From Rhodocyclales bacterium (lineage in GTDB: Bacteria; Pseudomonadota; Gammaproteobacteria; Burkholderiales; Rhodocyclaceae), in NCBI GenBank assembly GCA_028292505.1, contig JAQGMF010000002.1:1-61047 (forward strand): a stretch of DNA of 61,047 bases, written 5' to 3'. A model generated the notes under the pieces. It searched no databases and was not told the origin of the DNA. It saw nothing but the letters and a program-made list of their open reading frames with translations. Numbering within the stretch: the first letter of the stretch is position 1; every line of letters starts with the position of its first letter. The translations under genes and the position numbers were made by a program. Positions 56,709 through 61,047 of the stretch are shown piece after piece.

Positions 56709-58109
56709 ATGAATACCATCACCTCTCGCCAGATGCCGGTGTTGCTCATCGTACTGGTGAGCTATCTGATGATCGTGCTGGATATCTCGATTGTCATAAC
56801 CGGCTTGCCCAAAATCCAGCAAGGTCTCGGCTTCTCGCCGACAGGACTTACCTGGGTGCAGAACGCTTACACGCTGGCATTCGGTGGTTTGCTACTGCTC
56901 GGTGCGCGGGCCGGCGACATTCTCGGTCGCCGCCGCATGTTCATCGTCGGGCTGGGGCTATTCACGCTTGCGTCGCTTGCCATCGGCATATCGCAGTCGG
57001 CAGCGTGGCTGCTGTGCGCGCGTGCGATTCAGGGCGTTGGCGCGGCGATCCTCGCGCCGTCGACGCTTGCCTTGTTGACGACGAACTTCAGGGAAGGGCC
57101 GGAGCGCACACGCGCGGTCGGCTACTACGGCGCGGTCGCTGGCGTCGGCGCGAGCGTTGGCCTCGTGCTCGGCGGCATCTTCGCCGACTGGCTGTCGTGG
57201 CGTGTCGGCTTTTTCATCAACCTGCCCATCGGCATCGCGCTGATGCTTGGCGCGCGGTGTTATCTTGAGGAGACGCCGCTGCGCCCGGGCCAGCTCGACC
57301 TGGCCGGTGCGGTGAGTTCGACGCTCGGCATGAGTGCGCTGGTCTATGGGCTGGTGCGCTCGACGACGTCGGGCTGGAGTGATCCTGTCACGACAACGTC
57401 GCTCGTCGCCGGCGTTATGCTATTGGTCTTTCTGGTATTCAACGAATGGCGCGCAAAGCAGCCCATCATGCCGCTGCGTCTATTCGCCAACCGCGAACGC
57501 GCTGGCGCCTACGCGACACGCATATTGTTCCTTGGCGCGATGGTGGGCTTCTGGTTCTTCACGACGCAGTACCTGCAGGGCGTTCTCGGTTTCAGTCCCT
57601 CGCAGGCGGGTGTTGCCTTCCTGCCGACAACGCTCGCCAATTTCGCGGCGGCGATGGCGGTTCCCTGGCTGACACGGCGCGTCGGCAATGGTCGCTTGCT
57701 CGCGGCAGGACTCATCCTTGCGCTGATCGGCATGGCGTGGCTCAGCCAGGTGATGGCGCACACGCCCTATCTCGTCGGCGTTGCGCTGCCGATGATCTTG
57801 ATCGGTATCGGTCAGGGTTGTTCGCTGAGCCCGCTCACGGTTGCGGGGATCGCGGGTGTGGCGGCGGAAGATGCCGGTGCAGCGTCCGGCGTGGTTAACG
57901 TCGCACACCAGCTGGGCGGCTCGCTCGGGTTGGGCATCCTGGTTGTTGTGTTCGCCGCAGCGGGATCAGTCGGCGAGGCGAGAGCGGTGCTCGCACATCG
58001 TGTGGCGGCTTCGTATGCGGGCGGGGCGATCATGCTGGCGCTTGCGCTGGTGTTTGCGATGATCTTGATCGTGCCGTGTGCTGCGCAACGCGGTGGCCTA
58101 GACAGTTAG
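56709..58109 (+). CDS. MFS drug/H+ antiporter, DHA2 (14-helix) type
   Basis: 466 residues with about 14 hydrophobic segments; motif A-like GARAGDILGRRRMF, motif C-like GAVAGVGASVGLVLGG, and proline-rich WRVGFFINLPIG, all typical of EmrB/QacA exporters. ATG at 56709 lies three bases after the cupin stop; a TTG at 56706 is an alternative. The pair with the cupin and LysR suggests detoxification and export of one compound. A decayed relative lies at 54300-54450. Confidence 0.92.
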   Translation: MNTITSRQMPVLLIVLVSYLMIVLDISIVITGLPKIQQGLGFSPTGLTWVQNAYTLAFGGLLLLGARAGDILGRRRMFIVGLGLFTLASLAIGISQSAAWLLCARAIQGVGAAILAPSTLALLTTNFREGPERTRAVGYYGAVAGVGASVGLVLGGIFADWLSWRVGFFINLPIGIALMLGARCYLEETPLRPGQLDLAGAVSSTLGMSALVYGLVRSTTSGWSDPVTTTSLVAGVMLLVFLVFNEWRAKQPIMPLRLFANRERAGAYATRILFLGAMVGFWFFTTQYLQGVLGFSPSQAGVAFLPTTLANFAAAMAVPWLTRRVGNGRLLAAGLILALIGMAWLSQVMAHTPYLVGVALPMILIGIGQGCSLSPLTVAGIAGVAAEDAGAASGVVNVAHQLGGSLGLGILVVVFAAAGSVGEARAVLAHRVAASYAGGAIMLALALVFAMILIVPCAAQRGGLDS

Positions 58110-58203
58110 CGCACAACAAGCACAGCGCATTGTGCTGCACATTTTTGCTTCTCCCGTGGGAGGCCGGCTAGCTGCTCGCGAACGCTATGACTCGTTCCAA
58201 CTA

Positions 58204-58656
58204 CTACTGAACATTGGCGCGCGTGGCGTCCGCCCAGCAATTGGGCGTTTCATAAAGGCGGACGTTTTCCAATATCAATTGTTTTTCGCAAAGTTCCGCG
58301 ATGCGCGGCGCGAGCAAGCGGAAAGCTTCCGCCGCGAGATTCTCCGCTGTGGGAACGACGTCGAGCACGACAGTGCGGTGGTCGGGCAGGCTGTCGAGAA
58401 ATTCGCGAACCTGGGTGTCGCCGCGATAGACCAGAAAAGCGTGGTCCCAGACGTCGACGATCGCCGAGCGCAGCACGGCCTTTATCTCCGAGAAGTCGAG
58501 CACCATGCCATTGCGTGGATTGCCATCCTGCAGTGTAACGTCACCCGCGACGGTTATCTCGATGGCATAGCGATGACCATGCAGATGTCGGCACAGGCTT
58601 CGGTGATCGGGAATGCGGTGGCCCGCATCGAACTCAAGTCGTCTGGTGATCAGCAA
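58204..58656 (-). CDS. queD: 6-carboxy-5,6,7,8-tetrahydropterin synthase
   Basis: 150 residues of the tunnelling fold; converts dihydroneopterin triphosphate to carboxytetrahydropterin in queuosine synthesis. Zinc ligands His13, His26 and His28 (LCRHLHGHRY), nucleophile Cys22, and Asp/His of the VWDHAFLV segment are present. Not linked to other que genes here. Confidence 0.92.
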   Translation of the reverse strand: MLITRRLEFDAGHRIPDHRSLCRHLHGHRYAIEITVAGDVTLQDGNPRNGMVLDFSEIKAVLRSAIVDVWDHAFLVYRGDTQVREFLDSLPDHRTVVLDVVPTAENLAAEAFRLLAPRIAELCEKQLILENVRLYETPNCWADATRANVQ

Positions 58657-58883
58657 GGGATGTTACCGATGAGTGGGCGCGCGAAGGCAACGCGACGGCA
58701 GCCAAGGTCGGCATTGTAGCGACAAGAAGACGCCGCGGCGATCCGGCGGATGCGCTGCAGGCGGAGAGAGGGACGGACAAGAACCACAATGAACCCACCA
58801 CGCAGGCAAGCTGCGAGGTCAGTCATGCATTTTGCAAGCCGACCGGGGACGAAACGAAGTCGTCTCCCGGTCGAGACGAAGAA

Positions 58884-59177
58884 TTACTTCTCTTTCTTCT
58901 TCGCCTTGGCTTCTTTTTTCAGGTTCTTGAACATTTCAGACTTATTGGCGCGCAGATACTCGATGACCTCGAAGTCTTCCTTGCGGATCTTGTTGAGGTC
59001 GATCTGCTCAATGTGCACCAGGCGCAGCAAGGCTTGCACTGGACGGGGAACATTGCGGCCACTTTCGTAGCGGGAGCCGCCACTTTGTGTGACGCCGATC
59101 TTGGACCAGAACTGCGACTGGTTCAGGCCAAGTTTGCGGCGGATTTCGCGAACATCGATGTTTTCAATAGTTTTCAT
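58884..59177 (-). CDS. XRE-type helix-turn-helix regulator
   Basis: 97 residues: HTH region REIRRKLGLNQSQFWSKIGV and TQSGGSRYESGRNVPRPVQA, followed by a helical extension and a Lys-rich tail (FKNLKKEAKAKKKEK). No partner toxin is adjacent. A 7-bp-arm dyad lies about 220 bases upstream. Likely an autonomous regulator; target unknown. Confidence 0.85.
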   Translation of the reverse strand: MKTIENIDVREIRRKLGLNQSQFWSKIGVTQSGGSRYESGRNVPRPVQALLRLVHIEQIDLNKIRKEDFEVIEYLRANKSEMFKNLKKEAKAKKKEK

Positions 59178-59616
59178 GTCTGTGTACCTGTGAATGCGAT
59201 GCAGAAAATTGAATTATTCCTAGACCTCCGGGCCCGCATAGAGAGTTCCGACATATGCGTACGTTCGCATGCACAAGGCATTCTGGCGTCACTCGACACG
59301 TCTGCACTACCTCTCGCCGTCTGTTGTTATATCTACGCCGCATTCTGCATGGCATTTTTTGCCTCACAGGTATCACGGCGTGGCAGGCTTCTGCTGGTCT
59401 ATAACTTTAGTTATAGACGGCTAAAGTATAGATCAATATCTCGACAACATACAACCATGTCCTGCCTGCTTCGCAGGCCTGTTTTGAAAAATTGTGTAAG
59501 CGCGTCCCTTGTTTCCGGAACGGTCTTCGGACACGGGTAAAGCATATTCCCGGTGGGTGAGACGGCGGATTCGGCTAAAATGGTCAGCTTTCCAACTTCA
59601 AGCTAGTCGCAGCAAG
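59178..59616. promoter_or_regulatory. Divergent control region of the XRE regulator and lysC
   Basis: 438 bases without a supported gene. A local AT-rich patch near 59399-59440 carries the dyad CTATAAC-TTTA-GTTATAG (59399-59416) and an overlapping CTTTAG...CTAAAG pair (59405-59426). These may be operators for the XRE protein; a promoter of lysC should lie between them and 59616, but its elements are not clear by eye. Confidence 0.45.
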
Positions 59617-60846
59617 ATGGCACTGATCGTTCAAAAGTACGGCGGTACCTCGGTGGGTAATCCCGAGCGGATAAAGAATGTCGCCCGACGCGTGGCGCGT
59701 GCGCAAGCAGCGGGCGACCAGATTGTCGTGGTCGTGTCCGCCATGAGCGGCGAGACTAACCGACTCATTGCGCTCGCCAAGGAAATCCAGGCGACACCGG
59801 ACGCGCGCGAACTCGACGTGGTGGTGTCGACGGGCGAGCAGGTGACGATAGGCCTATTGTGTATGGCGCTGATCGAGCAGGGCGTCAAGGCGCGCAGCTA
59901 TACCGGCGCGCAGGTGCGCATCCTTACCGACAGTGCTTTTACCAAGGCGCGCATCCTGAAGATCGATGAAGATCGTATGCGTAAAGACCTCGACGATGGA
60001 AATGTCATTGTCGTGGCGGGTTTCCAGGGCGTCGATGATCTCGGCAATATCACCACGTTGGGGCGCGGTGGGTCCGATACGACGGGCGTCGCACTGGCCG
60101 CGGCACTGCATGCCGACGAATGCCAGATATATACGGACGTCGACGGTGTGTACACGACCGACCCGCGCATCGTGCCCGAGGCACGCAAGCTCGACCGCAT
60201 TACCTTTGAAGAGATGCTGGAAATGGCCAGCCTCGGCTCCAAGATTTTGCAGATCCGCTCGGTCGAGTTCGCGGGCAAGTACAAGGTCAGGCTACGGGTG
60301 CTCTCAAGCTTTGAGGAAGGCGGCGAGGGAACCCTGATTACATTCGAGGAAGACATCAAGATGGAACAACCAATCATCTCCGGCATCGCTTTCAACCGCG
60401 ATGAGGCCAAGCTCACTGTTCAGGGCGTGCCCGACCGGCCCGGCATTGCCTATCAGATTCTCGGCCCTATCGCCGAGGCCAATATCGACGTCGACATGAT
60501 CATCCAGAACGTCAGCCATGACGGCATGACGGACTTCTCCTTCACCGTCAATCGCAATGAATATGACCGTGCCGTGGCGATATTGGAAACCGTGAAGACG
60601 CACGCTGGTGCACGCGAGATTCGCGGCGATCGTTCGATGGCCAAGGTGTCGGTGGTCGGCGTCGGCATGCGCTCGCATGTGGGCATCGCCAGCAAGATGT
60701 TTCGCACCCTGGCTGAAGAGGGCATCAACATCCAGATGATCTCGACTTCAGAAATCAAGATTTCCGTGGCAATCGACGAGAAGTACCTTGAGCTGGCTGT
60801 GCGCGTGCTGCACAAGGCTTTTGAACTGGATCAGGTCGGCGCTTGA
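59617..60846 (+). CDS. lysC: Aspartate kinase
   Basis: 409 residues; phosphorylates aspartate, first step of the Lys/Met/Thr pathway. N-terminal kinase domain ([55 protein letters not shown]) and two ACT domains at the C-terminus ([15 protein letters not shown] and [20 protein letters not shown]) for allosteric feedback. Start ATG at 59617 fits the family; the frame is open upstream. Confidence 0.96.
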   Translation: MALIVQKYGGTSVGNPERIKNVARRVARAQAAGDQIVVVVSAMSGETNRLIALAKEIQATPDARELDVVVSTGEQVTIGLLCMALIEQGVKARSYTGAQVRILTDSAFTKARILKIDEDRMRKDLDDGNVIVVAGFQGVDDLGNITTLGRGGSDTTGVALAAALHADECQIYTDVDGVYTTDPRIVPEARKLDRITFEEMLEMASLGSKILQIRSVEFAGKYKVRLRVLSSFEEGGEGTLITFEEDIKMEQPIISGIAFNRDEAKLTVQGVPDRPGIAYQILGPIAEANIDVDMIIQNVSHDGMTDFSFTVNRNEYDRAVAILETVKTHAGAREIRGDRSMAKVSVVGVGMRSHVGIASKMFRTLAEEGINIQMISTSEIKISVAIDEKYLELAVRVLHKAFELDQVGA

Positions 60847-60958
60847 ATTCGGCGTCAGAAGCGCTAGCGGCTTTGTCGACTTCGCACCGCAAACGCTTCT
60901 GACACGGAGTCGAATGAATTGACGCGAGGGCGTGCTGCGGCTAACATGCGCGCTCTTT

Positions 60959-61047
60959 GGAGAAGTGGCCGAGTGGTCGAAGGCACTCCCCTGCTAAGGG
61001 AGCATACGGTCAAAAACTGTATCAAGGGTTCGAATCCCTTCTTCTCC
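60959..61047 (+). tRNA. tRNA-Ser (GCU), 3' end beyond the window
   Basis: Class II tRNA: acceptor GGAGAAG with CTTCTCC, anticodon arm CTCCC-CTGCTAA-GGGAG giving GCU, a long variable arm, and T-arm AAGGGTTCGAATCCCTT. The last window base is the last acceptor-stem base, so the discriminator and CCA are not seen. Confidence 0.93.

Overview
The window reads as chromosome of a free-living betaproteobacterium, outside the best-known enteric or pathogen groups (a Rhodocyclales/Nitrosomonadales-like or Burkholderiales-like lineage; no 16S gene is present, so no genus is offered). Reasons: a pyruvate dehydrogenase operon whose E2 has two lipoyl domains and whose E3 carries an N-terminal lipoyl domain; a proteasome-like peptidase of the betaproteobacterial BPH type; a 654-residue primary sigma factor with an acidic spacer; the small H-NS type ending in the YRNP...TWTGRGRQP domain; and rpsU-yqeY-dnaG-rpoD in one cluster. 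DNA is GC-rich, and short palindromic repeats of several families sit in many gaps.

Layout. 1-4.3 kb: aceE (3' end only), aceF, bph, lpd. 4.3-7 kb: a repeat-rich accessory patch with a broken ORF and a solitary nuclease-fold protein. 7-10.5 kb: a leftward four-gene cluster, metallophosphoesterase, glycosyltransferase, diacylglycerol kinase, glycosyltransferase, which fits phospholipid-to-glycolipid remodelling. 10.7-14.1 kb: thiolase, YidB-like protein, rpiA, phoU. 14.1-18.3 kb: a large hybrid histidine kinase and an HD-GYP response regulator. 19-23 kb: a Yej/Dpp-type ABC importer without a binding protein. 23.2-24.7 kb: a sugar nucleotidyltransferase and a CAU tRNA. 24.8-29.4 kb: the rpsU-yqeY-dnaG-rpoD macromolecular synthesis cluster, leftward. 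29.5-34 kb: tsaD, plsY, folB, hns, xerD, ogt and a chalcone-isomerase-like protein. 34.4-41.3 kb: a leftward run leuS-lptE-holA-TPR protein-proA-small membrane protein. 41.4-46.2 kb: a second hybrid kinase and uvrD. 46.2-53 kb: aldehyde dehydrogenase, lipoprotein, ribosomal oxygenase, rlmD, Bax-inhibitor-like protein, tRNA-Ser(UGA), YgjP-like peptidase and SYLF lipoprotein. 53.6-58.1 kb: accessory genes (OsmC, a decayed MFS fragment, a PIN/Phd pair, LysR, cupin, MFS). 58.2-61 kb: queD, an XRE regulator, lysC and tRNA-Ser(GCU).

Most of the window is housekeeping. The parts most worth attention are the BPH gene inside the pyruvate dehydrogenase operon, a repeat element read in frame inside lpd, the putative lipid-remodelling cassette, a roughly 100-bp palindromic element present twice, and a decayed copy of an MFS gene whose intact relative lies 3.4 kb away. 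Gene starts were chosen from ribosome-binding sites and family length; several are shorter than the longest open frame. All family names come from reading motifs, not from database searches.
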